Below, one piece after another: positions 1 to 8,235 of a DNA stretch of 40,901 bases (within the stretch, counting starts at the first letter, position 1; every line of letters begins with the position of its first letter). The stretch is taken from assembly GCA_023257655.1 (NCBI GenBank), contig JALRBQ010000096.1:1-40901 (forward strand), written 5' to 3'. This stretch comes from Pseudomonadales bacterium. Its GTDB lineage: Bacteria > Pseudomonadota > Gammaproteobacteria > Pseudomonadales > Pseudohongiellaceae. The position numbers and the translations under genes are program-made. The notes beneath the pieces are model-generated. The model searched no databases. It saw only the letters and a program-made list of their open reading frames with translations, and was not told where the DNA came from.

Positions 1-489
1 GTAGTAGTAGCGAAGGTTCTCGGTGTACCACGCTTGGCTCGGCCCGATGTCGGTGCGGATCCGGGTCGCCTCCAGAACTCCTGCCAGTGTCTGGTCGGCG
101 AAGACGACGGTGAGGATCACCGTCGCCGCGGCCAGCAGTGGCGCCACCAGCGGCCAGGTTCCGACCTGCTTGCGCCGCCGGGCGAGGATGCGCAGGATCG
201 GCCGGCCGCCGGCGATCAGTGCGGCGACGGCGATCAGGCCGGTCGGCTGGATTCCCAGGGTGAACGCGGCGGTGATGATGGCCAGCGCCGCCGGGGTCAG
301 CCGCCCGGAGGTGATCGCCCGCTCGATGAGCACGTAGGTGATCAGCGCGCCGGTGGCGATCTGCCCCTCCGGACGCAGCCCGTTGTTGAACGGCATCCAG
401 GCCGCCAGCAGGACCAGGCCGGCCGTCCACAGCGCCGGCCGGCTGGCCGACACCGCCGGACCCAGCCGCGGCAGCACCCTTCGCTCTGC
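1..489 (-). CDS. Fragment of actinobacterial Emb-type arabinosyltransferase (foreign to the rest of the window)
   Basis: The minus strand is open with codon boundaries at 1-3, 4-6 and so on, continuously to about 489, and has neither start nor stop here. The translation contains WMPFNNGLRPEGQIATGAL, then a membrane-rich stretch, then DQTLAGVLEATRIRT and finally IGPSQAWYTENLRYYY at the window edge. These are conserved segments of EmbA/EmbB/EmbC, the integral-membrane arabinosyltransferases that build arabinogalactan or lipoarabinomannan in mycobacteria and relatives. The piece covers transmembrane helices and the loop before the C-terminal carbohydrate-binding domain. I cannot assign A, B or C with certainty. 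Third codon positions are almost all G or C, unlike the ABC genes that follow. Cell-wall arabinan synthesis is not expected in a gammaproteobacterium, so this is most likely a misjoined read or contig rather than a resident gene. Confidence 0.85.
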
Positions 490-495
490 CGGTGC
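475..495. other. Probable chimeric junction
   Basis: Up to about 489 the minus-strand Emb reading frame makes sense. From about 490 the plus-strand frame of an ABC ATPase TOBE domain makes sense. Neither gene is complete, and no mobile-element end, tRNA or direct repeat separates them. The exact base cannot be fixed because GC-rich sequence around 487-500 fits both sides. A join by assembly error is the likely explanation. Confidence 0.7.
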
Positions 496-779
496 CCGGA
501 ATTGTCGATGGCGATTATCGGATTGCGGTGCGGGCGCACTTTCTGCAGCTGGCCCCGCCATCACCCGAAGCCATCGAGTTGCGTGCGACGGTAAAGGTGA
601 CCGAGTTGTCGGGATCCGAGAGTTTTGTGCACTTTGATTGTGGCGGTGAACCCTGGGTAGCGCTGCTTGCCGGCAATCACAATCTTGCACCGGGTGAGAC
701 GATCAGTCTCTATGTCTCGCCAGCGCAGTTGATGGTATTTGACTCCAACGAACTCGCTCTCACGCGGGTGGCAGCCTGA
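492..779 (+). CDS. glpS: C-terminal fragment of ABC transporter ATP-binding protein (TOBE domain), GlpS-like
   Basis: About 95 residues remain, all from the C-terminal regulatory TOBE/OB domain of a MalK/UgpC-type sugar ABC ATPase. Visible hallmarks are RIAVRAHFLQL at the start, VKVTELSGSESFVHFD in the middle, and PGETISLYVSP followed by QLMVFD near the end. The Walker A, signature and Walker B parts are missing because the sequence upstream of about 490 belongs to another genome. GTG 492 is only the first possible in-frame start and is not a true start. The stop lies 20 bases before a second ATPase gene. Two consecutive ATPase genes before two permeases is the GlpS-GlpT-GlpP-GlpQ arrangement, in which the ATPases form a heterodimer energising glycerol uptake at the inner membrane. 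Confidence 0.8.
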   Translation: MPGIVDGDYRIAVRAHFLQLAPPSPEAIELRATVKVTELSGSESFVHFDCGGEPWVALLAGNHNLAPGETISLYVSPAQLMVFDSNELALTRVAA

Positions 780-799
780 TACGCGGAATCCCAGCCCCT

Positions 800-1873
800 A
801 TGGCCAGCATTGAACTGCAACAGATCGCACACCAGTATCCATCGACGTCCGGGGAGATGCCGAGCTATGCACTGAATCCGCTACAGCAGTGCTGGCAGGA
901 TGGCGGGGCTTACGCCTTGCTCGGTCCTTCGGGCTGTGGCAAGACCACGCTGCTTAATATCATCTCCGGCTTGTTGCAACCGAGCGAGGGCAGGGTGCTG
1001 TTCGACAACACAAATGTCACCGCGCTGGGTCCGGAGCAGCGTAACATCGCCCAGGTATTCCAGTTCCCGGTTGTCTACGACACGCTGTCTGTGGCTGACA
1101 ATCTCGCGTTTCCTTTGCGCAATCGCGGTCTCGGAAAGGCCGAGATCGCCGCGCGTGTGAAAACTGTATTGGACATGCTGGGTCTCTCGGCGCGTGCCAA
1201 TGTCAAAGCACGTAACCTCAATGCCGATGACAAACAAAAGATTTCCCTCGGGCGTGGACTTGTGCGCACAGACGTCAACGCGATTCTGTTTGACGAACCG
1301 CTCACGGTCATCGATCCGCATCTGAAATGGCAATTACGCACCGAACTCAAGAAGATCCATCAGCAGTTCGGCCACACAATGATCTACGTCACCCACGACC
1401 AGACCGAAGCGCTCACGTTTGCCGACAAGGTGATCGTGATGTTGGCCGGCTCCATCGTGCAGATCGGAACACCCCAGGAACTGTTTGAGCATCCGGCGCA
1501 CACCTTCGTCGGTCGCTTCATCGGTTCTCCCGGCATGAACATCCTCCCCTGCGAGGTGCAGGGGACGCAGATTCTTGTCGGGGGCTCGCCAGTCGCTACC
1601 ACGGCGTTGACCTGCGCCGGACTACCGGGGCTGGAACTCGGTGTGCGCCCCGAATTCGTCACGTTCTCCGAGACCGGCGGTGTCGCTGCGACAGTAACTG
1701 GTATCGAAGACACCGGGCGCCATCGCATCGTCCGGGCTCTCGTCAATGACACGAAAATCTGCGGCATTCTGCGCGAAGGCGAGAGCCTGCCGGCGGCACC
1801 CAGGGTGTTGCTCGATCCCGCGCGCATCAAACTCTATCAACACTCACATTTGCTGGCGGGACAGGTTCCATGA
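800..1873 (+). CDS. glpT: ABC transporter ATP-binding protein, GlpT-like (glycerol-type importer)
   Basis: This 357-residue cytoplasmic ATPase should pair with the truncated upstream ATPase to drive the permeases encoded next. Walker A GPSGCGKTT is at residues 42-50, the Q-loop glutamine at 88, Walker B AILFDEP at 161-167 with the catalytic glutamate, and the H-loop histidine at 199 in YVTHDQTEAL. A TOBE domain follows from about residue 250. The ABC signature is degenerate: where LSGGQ is expected the protein has LNADDKQKISLGRG (140-153). From memory, this altered signature is typical of the GlpT-type partner, implying one weak and one active ATP site in the heterodimer. The stop overlaps the next start as ATGA. 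The rhizobial GlpSTPQUV importer takes up glycerol; substrate here is inferred only from that resemblance. Confidence 0.85.
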   Translation: MASIELQQIAHQYPSTSGEMPSYALNPLQQCWQDGGAYALLGPSGCGKTTLLNIISGLLQPSEGRVLFDNTNVTALGPEQRNIAQVFQFPVVYDTLSVADNLAFPLRNRGLGKAEIAARVKTVLDMLGLSARANVKARNLNADDKQKISLGRGLVRTDVNAILFDEPLTVIDPHLKWQLRTELKKIHQQFGHTMIYVTHDQTEALTFADKVIVMLAGSIVQIGTPQELFEHPAHTFVGRFIGSPGMNILPCEVQGTQILVGGSPVATTALTCAGLPGLELGVRPEFVTFSETGGVAATVTGIEDTGRHRIVRALVNDTKICGILREGESLPAAPRVLLDPARIKLYQHSHLLAGQVP

Positions 1874-2760
1874 AGGCAATGAACAACAAGGCCTGGTTCA
1901 TGGTGTTGCCGGTGCTGTTACTGGTCGCACTCAGCGCCATCATTCCGTTGATGACGGTAGTGAATTATTCGGTGCAGGATTCATTCGGAAACAACGAATT
2001 CTTCTGGGTAGGCACGGAATGGTTCCAGGAGGTGCTGAATTCTGAACGCTTCCACAATGCGCTGCTGCGGACGTTGTTGTTCTCCGGATTGATTCTCGCG
2101 ATCGAGATCCCCCTCGGCATCGCCATCGCGCTGGCCATGCCGAAACGCGGCATCGGTGTCTCCGTGTGTCTCGTGCTGATGGCGCTGCCGTTGTTGATTC
2201 CCTGGAATGTGGTCGGCACCATCTGGCAAGTGTTTGGTCGTGTCGATATCGGATTGCTGGGCCATGGTCTCGCGAGCGCTGGCATCGACTACAATTACAC
2301 CCAGAACACCTTCGATGCCTGGGCCACGCTCCTTATTATGGATGTGTGGCACTGGACCAGTCTCGTGGTGCTATTGTGCTACTCCGGTCTGGTCGCCATT
2401 CCCGAAGTCTACTACCAGGCGGCGCAGATCGACGGCGCCTCGCGCTGGGCAGTATTCCGCTACATCCAACTGCCGAAGATCAAGCGCGTGTTGCTTATTG
2501 CGGTGCTGTTGCGCTTCATGGACTCCTTCATGATCTACACCGAGCCGTTTGTCGTCACCGGCGGCGGGCCCGGCAATGCCACAACGTTCCTCTCCATCGA
2601 CCTCGTGCAGATGGCAGTAGGACAGTTCGACCTGGGTCCCGCGGCGGCGATGTCGCTGATCTATTTCCTGATTATCCTGCTGCTATGCTGGGTGTTCTAT
2701 ACCGTTATGACCAGCCAGGACAATGCCGCCAATGGCGGTCGACAGGGAGGTGAAGGCTGA
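1870..2760 (+). CDS. glpP: ABC transporter permease, GlpP-like
   Basis: This 296-residue inner-membrane protein has about six hydrophobic helices, the first at residues 8-30. The cytoplasmic EAA coupling loop, which contacts the ATPases, is at about 182-202 and reads YQAAQIDGASRWAVFRYIQLP with the conserved G near its centre. TGGGPGNAT in the last third is a MalF/UgpA-type motif. It is one of the two membrane subunits of the carbohydrate-type importer. It starts inside the stop of the ATPase (4-base overlap) and its own stop shares a base with the next start (TGATG), so the three genes are translationally coupled. The family is certain; the glycerol assignment rests on gene order. Confidence 0.87.
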   Translation: MKAMNNKAWFMVLPVLLLVALSAIIPLMTVVNYSVQDSFGNNEFFWVGTEWFQEVLNSERFHNALLRTLLFSGLILAIEIPLGIAIALAMPKRGIGVSVCLVLMALPLLIPWNVVGTIWQVFGRVDIGLLGHGLASAGIDYNYTQNTFDAWATLLIMDVWHWTSLVVLLCYSGLVAIPEVYYQAAQIDGASRWAVFRYIQLPKIKRVLLIAVLLRFMDSFMIYTEPFVVTGGGPGNATTFLSIDLVQMAVGQFDLGPAAAMSLIYFLIILLLCWVFYTVMTSQDNAANGGRQGGEG

Positions 2761-3578
2761 TGTCTGCCACCGATTCACTGCGCAGGACGAAGATTTTCGG
2801 CGTGTCGCTCTATTTGCTGTTTCTGTTATTGCCGATCTACTGGTTGCTCAACATGAGTTTCAAGACCAACCAGGAAATCCTGTCCACCTTCAGTCTCTGG
2901 CCAAGCGACTTCACGCTCGACAACTACATCACGATCTTCACCGATCCGTCGTGGTACAGCGGCTACATCAATTCGCTGATCTATGTGCTGCTCAACACCG
3001 TGATCTCCATCAGTGTTGCGCTACCCGCCGCCTATGCCTTCTCCCGTTACCGCTTCCTCGGCGATAAACATCTTTTCTTCTGGTTGTTGACGAATCGCAT
3101 GGCCCCGCCGGCGGTGTTTGTGTTGCCATTCTTCCAGCTGTATTCGGCGTTCGGCCTGATCGACACTCACATCGCGGTGGCGCTAGCCCACTGCCTGTTC
3201 AATGTGCCGCTGGCTGTGTGGATTCTGGAGGGCTTCATGTCCGGCATTCCCCGCGAGATCGATGAGACCGCCTACATCGATGGCTACTCTTTTCCGCGGT
3301 TCTTTACTCGCATCTTCGCGCCATTGATCGCCTCCGGCATCGGTGTCGCCGCCTTCTTCTGTTTCATGTTCTCGTGGGTGGAACTGCTCATCGCCCGCAC
3401 CCTTACCGTCACCGACGCCAAGCCCATCAGCGCCGTCATGACCCGCACCGTCTCTGCCTCCGGTCTCGATTGGGGCGTCCTCGCCGCCGCCGGTGTACTG
3501 ACGATCATCCCCGGGGCTCTCGTCATCTACTTTGTCCGCAATCACATCGCCAAGGGCTTTGCGCTCGGTCGCGTCTAG
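2760..3578 (+). CDS. glpQ: ABC transporter permease, GlpQ-like
   Basis: This is the second membrane subunit, 272 residues, of the MalG/UgpE type. It opens with one helix at about residues 11-31, and its EAA loop at about 166-186 reads EIDETAYIDGYSFPRFFTRIF. Five further helices follow, ending in the usual short basic tail (GFALGRV). Its start overlaps the upstream stop by one base. In the canonical GlpSTPQUV operon the next genes would be the DUF2160 protein and the binding protein. Here they lie more than 4 kb downstream, after two unrelated genes. Confidence 0.87.
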   Translation: MSATDSLRRTKIFGVSLYLLFLLLPIYWLLNMSFKTNQEILSTFSLWPSDFTLDNYITIFTDPSWYSGYINSLIYVLLNTVISISVALPAAYAFSRYRFLGDKHLFFWLLTNRMAPPAVFVLPFFQLYSAFGLIDTHIAVALAHCLFNVPLAVWILEGFMSGIPREIDETAYIDGYSFPRFFTRIFAPLIASGIGVAAFFCFMFSWVELLIARTLTVTDAKPISAVMTRTVSASGLDWGVLAAAGVLTIIPGALVIYFVRNHIAKGFALGRV

Positions 3579-3848
3579 TGCGGGTGTGCTGGTTGCAGGG
3601 ATACTGAGCCATGGATTGGGCGACGTCCTGTACCCTCTCAGGCTTGCGAACAACACAGGGACCTGGCCAATCTCTCAATCGGGGCGCGGTTCCGGAATGC
3701 TGCGGTTTTCTGCGTACTCAGTCTCGCAATTAGCAACAAGACAAGCCTTGAGCGATACCTCCGAGGACTCCGTTCTGGATTCGCCGCGAACGGCTCTCTT
3801 TTGTTATAGTCGGGGACGATCCGTCCATCCAAAGGAGAGTCTCCGACC
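3579..3848. other. 270-bp spacer after the permease operon, no gene recognised
   Basis: Short open frames cross this stretch on both strands, but none resembles a known protein or keeps a convincing ribosome site. No terminator hairpin with a T-run was found after the permease stop. A TATAGT hexamer at 3805-3810 could be a -10 box for the next gene, though no good -35 accompanies it. A clear ribosome-binding site (AAAGGAG) lies just before ATG 3849. Confidence 0.5.
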
Positions 3849-6371
3849 ATGGTTTCCAGCCTATTCAAGCTAGTTCGATTCGCAGTCGCGGTGTTGTTGA
3901 TGTTGGGAATCGGACAACAGGCACTGGCCCAGGCCTATCCGGCGGCCCGCAGCGGCGGCAATTACATGCACAACTTCTATTTCCCGCCGGCACCGAGTTC
4001 GACGCCGTGGGCTCCGGCATGGTCTCCTGACGGCGAATGGCTCGCGGTGGGTATGCAGGGCTCTATCTGGAAGGTGGATCCCGCAACAGGGGATGCCTGG
4101 GAGATGACCTACAGCGAGGCCTACCATTCCTCGCCGGACTGGTCGCCTGACGGTAACTGGATCATCTATACCGCCGATTATGCGAATGCACGTATTCAGC
4201 TCGAGATTCTCGACATTCGCACGGGTCTCACGCACAAACTGACCGATGACGATGCGGTCTATACCGATCCGGTGTTTTCGCCGGATGGCAGCAAGGTCGC
4301 CTATGTCTCCACTCAACCCAACGGCTACTTCAACCTGTATGTGCGGGCCATCGCCAACGGCCAGTGGGCCGGAGAGCCGGTGCCAGTTTCCCGCGACAAC
4401 GACTACGGCTCGAACCGACTGTATTTCGGCAACTTCGACATGGTGATCGAACCGGCCTGGATGCCAAATGGCGAGGAATTGCTGGTGGTCTCTAACCGGA
4501 ATGTGCCTCTGGGCTCGGGCAATGTGCTGCGGATACCGGCCATCGCCGATGGCATCCTGCAGGCGCAAACGGTATTGGCAGAGCAAAGCTTGTTTCGCGC
4601 ACGCCCGGATGTCTCGATCGATGGCAAGCGTTTCATCTACGCCTCGACCAGCGGAGCGGCCGATCAATATAATAATCTTTATGTGCAGCCGACGGTGGGC
4701 GGTGCGCCCTACAAGCTGACCTTCTTCCAGCACGATGCCTTCCATCCACGCTGGTCGCCGGACGGGGAGTGGATTGCGTTTGTCTCCAATGCCGGTGGTT
4801 TGCCGCAATTGAATCTGCTCGAGACTTACGGCGGCAAGCTCGTACCGCTACCGATCCGGGAGCAGCACTACTCAAGACCCACGGGCATACTGAAGGTGCG
4901 AGTCGTCGCCGACGGGTCGAGCACTCCAAACCGGGTCCATCTGACGGCCGCGGACGGCAAGTTCTACGCGCCGAACGACGCCTATGCCCGGGCCTCGTCC
5001 CAGGGCGATCCGATCTTCCACAATGCCGGCGAATTCGAGGTCACCCTGCCGGTTGGGGAGGCCACACTCACTGTAGTCAAGGGCTTCGAATTCCAGCCAC
5101 AGGAAGTAGCGGCTGAGGTTACGGCTGGTGAGGTCACCACGCTGACCGTGGCGCTGGAACGCCTGACGGACATGGGCGCCAAGGGCTGGTACAGCGCCTC
5201 GACGCACGTGCATTCGAACTACGGTGGCAATCTGCACAACTCGCTGGAAAACCTGATGCTGATGTCGCGCTCCGAGGATCAGGACCTGGTGCTGGAGCAG
5301 GTGGCGAACAAGGACAACCGGATTCTCGATTATCAATATTTCGAGCCCGGGGGTGGTGCTCACTCGATTTCCGAACCCGACCAGGTAGTCGTCGTTGGGC
5401 AGGAGTATCGACCACCCTTCTATGGTCACGTTTTCATGTTTGGCCTTCAAGAGCATCTGATTTCACCATTTGTCACTGGTTATGAAGGCACGGCTATCGA
5501 AAGCCTTTACCCGAGTAATACCGACATGTTCCTCAAGGCGAAGGCCCAGGGCGCGGTTACTGGCTATGTGCATCCCTTCCTCGGCGAGAACGATCCGCTT
5601 GCCGGCAATCTGGGCGGCGGCAAGGGCTTTCTCGTCGACGCGGCGCTGGGGACCACCGATGCGCTGGAGTGGTCTGATTCCAGTCGCGCGGCGTTCTATC
5701 CCATGTATGCGGTCTGGAACAACGGCCTGCATGTGACCGCCACGGGCGGCGAGGACTCCATCAGTTCGCTGCAACGAAGCAAACTGGTCGGCTCGTTCCG
5801 CACCTATGTCTATACTGGCAATGCCGGTCTCACTATGGAGGCCTGGTTCGATGGTCTAAAACGGGGGCGCGCCTTCGTCAGTTCGGGTCCGTTGCTGGAG
5901 CTGGAAGTGGGTTCGGCGCTACCAGGAGATACCGTAGCCCTGCCTGCCGGAGGTGGCGAGGTGGCAATCACTGGGCGTCTGCGTTCGATTACGCCCCTGA
6001 ATGAAGTGCTGTTGGTCTGTAATGGAGAAGTCGCCGAGCGCTTCCCGTTACGACGCGATCGTCACCGTCTGGATATCGCGACGACGGTGACAATCGATCG
6101 CAGCGGTTGGTGTCACCTGCGTACCGAAGGCGCGCCGGAACAACGCTTCCCCCTGGATGTGGACTACGCCCAGGCACTGACGAATCCGGTCTGGTTCGAG
6201 GTGGACGGAGCTCCGGTACGTAACCCGGCCGCCGCCGAGTACGGCCTGCGCTGGATCGATAACCTGCAGCAACAGGCCGAGGCCTGGCCCGACTGGCGCT
6301 CGGAATCAGAAAAAGCCCATGTGTTCGGACAATTCGAGCAGGCCCGGCAAGTCTATCGGGGCAACCGCTAA
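3849..6371 (+). CDS. Secreted TolB-like beta-propeller fused to CehA/PHP-type metallohydrolase
   Basis: The 840-residue protein begins with a Sec signal peptide ending near ALAQA (residues 25-29). Residues about 50-340 carry repeated WSPDGEW/FSPDGSK segments, the PD40/TolB six-bladed propeller signature. After a small beta domain the C-terminal half is a CehA/McbA-type PHP-fold hydrolase. It has HVH at 453-455 within STHVHSNYGG, a glutamate at 519 in GQEYRPP, GH at 526-527, then GYVHPF and TGGEDS, all likely metal ligands. The usual aspartate before the first histidine (DTHVH) is serine here. This family hydrolyses phosphoesters or carbamates; the substrate here is unknown. ATG 3849 follows a strong AAAGGAG. 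It converges on an NhaC-type antiporter with a 19-base gap. Confidence 0.8.
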   Translation: MVSSLFKLVRFAVAVLLMLGIGQQALAQAYPAARSGGNYMHNFYFPPAPSSTPWAPAWSPDGEWLAVGMQGSIWKVDPATGDAWEMTYSEAYHSSPDWSPDGNWIIYTADYANARIQLEILDIRTGLTHKLTDDDAVYTDPVFSPDGSKVAYVSTQPNGYFNLYVRAIANGQWAGEPVPVSRDNDYGSNRLYFGNFDMVIEPAWMPNGEELLVVSNRNVPLGSGNVLRIPAIADGILQAQTVLAEQSLFRARPDVSIDGKRFIYASTSGAADQYNNLYVQPTVGGAPYKLTFFQHDAFHPRWSPDGEWIAFVSNAGGLPQLNLLETYGGKLVPLPIREQHYSRPTGILKVRVVADGSSTPNRVHLTAADGKFYAPNDAYARASSQGDPIFHNAGEFEVTLPVGEATLTVVKGFEFQPQEVAAEVTAGEVTTLTVALERLTDMGAKGWYSASTHVHSNYGGNLHNSLENLMLMSRSEDQDLVLEQVANKDNRILDYQYFEPGGGAHSISEPDQVVVVGQEYRPPFYGHVFMFGLQEHLISPFVTGYEGTAIESLYPSNTDMFLKAKAQGAVTGYVHPFLGENDPLAGNLGGGKGFLVDAALGTTDALEWSDSSRAAFYPMYAVWNNGLHVTATGGEDSISSLQRSKLVGSFRTYVYTGNAGLTMEAWFDGLKRGRAFVSSGPLLELEVGSALPGDTVALPAGGGEVAITGRLRSITPLNEVLLVCNGEVAERFPLRRDRHRLDIATTVTIDRSGWCHLRTEGAPEQRFPLDVDYAQALTNPVWFEVDGAPVRNPAAAEYGLRWIDNLQQQAEAWPDWRSESEKAHVFGQFEQARQVYRGNR

Positions 6372-6390
6372 CCGAGGACGGCTGGCCGCC

Positions 6391-7806
6391 TTAGTGGGTG
6401 TGCGAACGTGAGTGACGATAGCCGAGTAGCCCGAGCCCGAGTGTCGCCATGGCAATCGAGACGACCGCATTCAGATAGTTGAAGAAGGCGAAGGGCACAT
6501 AGTCCAGCACGGGTACGCCCAGCGTAGCGGCATAGAATGTTCCCGCCGTGGTCCACGGGATCAGCCCGGTCGTGAGCGTAGCCCCTTCCTCCACCGAACG
6601 GGACAACAGTGCCGGATCGGCGTGCAGTTCCCCATAGCGCGGGCGAAACAGTTGGCAGTTGAGAATGATGCTGACATACGCCTCACCCATGGCCATGTTG
6701 CCGAGCAGGCCAGTTCCTATCGTGGTCGCAATCAGGGCTGGCAAGTGGCGAATGCGCGCGACCAGCCCCGCCAGCAGCGCATGCAGAAAGCCCGCACCAT
6801 GCAGGATGCCGCCGAGGGCGAGCGCGAGCAGCGCCAGAATCAGCGTCCAGCTCATGCTGGTGATGCCGCCCCGGCCTAGCAGATTATCCAGGCTGTCGAT
6901 GCCGGTCGTCCCCGGGGTGTTTGCCCACAGGGCATTGAGCACCTCGACGACGTCGGTGCCCTGATAGAACATTGCTACCAGCACGGCACTGACGATGCTG
7001 GCCGCCATCGTGATCTCCGCGGCGACGCGCCGCGCGCTCAGTACGATCAAGACCACGAGTGGTAGCAGGCAGATAACGGGGGACAACCGGTACCTTTCGG
7101 CGAGTGCATCGCGAATGGCGGCAATGTCACCAAGCGCAAGATTCTGGTCTGTGAAGCCGAGGCCAATCACAGCGAAAATGAGCAGTGCCAGAACGAAGCT
7201 CGGCACGGTTGTGTACAACATCGAAAAGATATGGCGATTGAGCGTGGTTTCGGCGCTCATTGCGGCCAGGTTTGTCGTATCCGAGATCGGCGAGAGCTTG
7301 TCACCAAATGTGGCACCGCAGACGATCATGCCGGCAACTATGGGAAGCGGAATGCCCATGGTTTCACCGATACCGATGAACACCACGCCAAGGGTGCCGA
7401 CTGTGCCCCAGGATGTGCCGGTGGCGAGCGACATGATGGCACACAGCACCATGCCCATGGCGAGAAACAGGCCCGGCGACAACCAATCGAGTCCGTAGTA
7501 CATCAGCACGGCAATCGTGCCGCTGTGCATGAAGCTGGCGATAATCATGCCGATCAGGATGAAGATGTAGATGGCCGGCAGGGCTCTGGTGATGGCGGCG
7601 CTAATCTGCTCGCGGATCTGTCCGTAGTCGAACCCGAGCAAGCGGGCGTTGCACCCTGTCCAGAGCAGGCACAGGAACATCAGGCTATGCAGTTCGATCG
7701 ACCAGCGAAACAGTCCCAGCGCGAGCAGTAATACGACGCCCAAAAAGCAGACGGCGGCGTGGGGCAGTCCTGGCGAGCGGGTGTTGTGGTTAGCGTTTTC
7801 GGGCAT
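6391..7806 (-). CDS. NhaC-family Na+/H+ antiporter
   Basis: About 471 residues with roughly ten to twelve hydrophobic helices. The segment GATFGDKLSPISDTTNLAA is the NhaC-family core motif (usually GD.lSp.SdTT), and a second helix pair carries SLATGTSWGTVGTLG. NhaC proteins exchange Na+ for H+; some exchange malate for lactate. The open frame continues upstream to 8148, but that extension is basic and proline-rich and overlaps the opposing membrane-protein gene. I therefore chose ATG 7806, where the first helix follows after about 14 residues. No strong ribosome site precedes it. The gene sits between the permease genes and the DUF2160/binding-protein genes of the importer and is transcribed against them, so it looks inserted. 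Confidence 0.83.
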   Translation of the reverse strand: MPENANHNTRSPGLPHAAVCFLGVVLLLALGLFRWSIELHSLMFLCLLWTGCNARLLGFDYGQIREQISAAITRALPAIYIFILIGMIIASFMHSGTIAVLMYYGLDWLSPGLFLAMGMVLCAIMSLATGTSWGTVGTLGVVFIGIGETMGIPLPIVAGMIVCGATFGDKLSPISDTTNLAAMSAETTLNRHIFSMLYTTVPSFVLALLIFAVIGLGFTDQNLALGDIAAIRDALAERYRLSPVICLLPLVVLIVLSARRVAAEITMAASIVSAVLVAMFYQGTDVVEVLNALWANTPGTTGIDSLDNLLGRGGITSMSWTLILALLALALGGILHGAGFLHALLAGLVARIRHLPALIATTIGTGLLGNMAMGEAYVSIILNCQLFRPRYGELHADPALLSRSVEEGATLTTGLIPWTTAGTFYAATLGVPVLDYVPFAFFNYLNAVVSIAMATLGLGLLGYRHSRSHTH

Positions 7807-7897
7807 CGCAGGAGCATATAAACAATTGGGGTAAGAGTAAAATTTTGCTAAGCTCAAGCTCCCGAAATTGCCGCGAAACGCCCCCAGGGGTAGCCCT

Positions 7898-8179
7898 ATG
7901 GATCTGTCCTGGATGGCCTGGACACAACCGACAGCAAGTTTCTTTCTGGTCATCGCCGGCCTTATCGCCGCGCTCTCACTATGGGAGTATCTTAGTCCCG
8001 GTGGCGGCCCTCGCGTCGGTGTGTTGCGCTTCGAGACTACCCGGGGCGATCGCCTGTTTATCTCGCTGCTTGGCAGTGCCTTCATCTGCCTCGCCTGGCT
8101 CGGATTCGGAGCCGGCAACCTGTGGTGGGGTGTCGTGATCTGTTGCATCTATGCAGTGTTGGTTTTCCTGCTCGTGTGA
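7898..8179 (+). CDS. glpU: DUF2160 small integral membrane protein (GlpU-like)
   Basis: A 93-residue protein with three predicted helices: residues about 11-28, 48-64 and 71-90. The conserved segments are MDLSWMAWTQPT at the start and FETTRGDRLFISLLGS in the middle, then AWLGFG and NLWWG, which I recognise as DUF2160. In GlpSTPQUV-type importers this small protein lies between the second permease and the binding protein; its role is not established. An upstream TTG at 7868 is in frame, but ATG 7898 with AGGGG seven bases before it matches the family start. The binding-protein gene follows after 56 bases. Confidence 0.8.
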   Translation: MDLSWMAWTQPTASFFLVIAGLIAALSLWEYLSPGGGPRVGVLRFETTRGDRLFISLLGSAFICLAWLGFGAGNLWWGVVICCIYAVLVFLLV

Positions 8180-8235
8180 ACAGCGCAAGACCCGTCGACG
8201 CGCAGAATCAGAACAAGAATCATAAGGAGTACGGC

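Noticed and set aside
1-9. GTA triplet repeat at the window start
   Set aside because: It is simply three tyrosine codons of the conserved Emb motif on the minus strand.
34-637. Plus-strand open frames over the first 600 bases
   Set aside because: They are antisense shadows of the GC-rich Emb frame; their arginine- and glycine-rich translations match nothing and they cross the chimeric join.
3532-3873. 113-residue plus-strand frame across the spacer after the permease operon
   Set aside because: It starts inside the permease gene, ends inside the next gene in another frame, and has no family-like sequence or ribosome site.
4872-5456. Long minus-strand frames inside the 840-residue hydrolase gene
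   Set aside because: They are antisense shadows caused by codon bias; no signal peptide, motif or ribosome site supports them.
7807-8148. N-terminal extension of the NhaC frame
   Set aside because: The extra 114 residues are basic and proline-rich, and antisense to the DUF2160 gene; the family start is at 7806.
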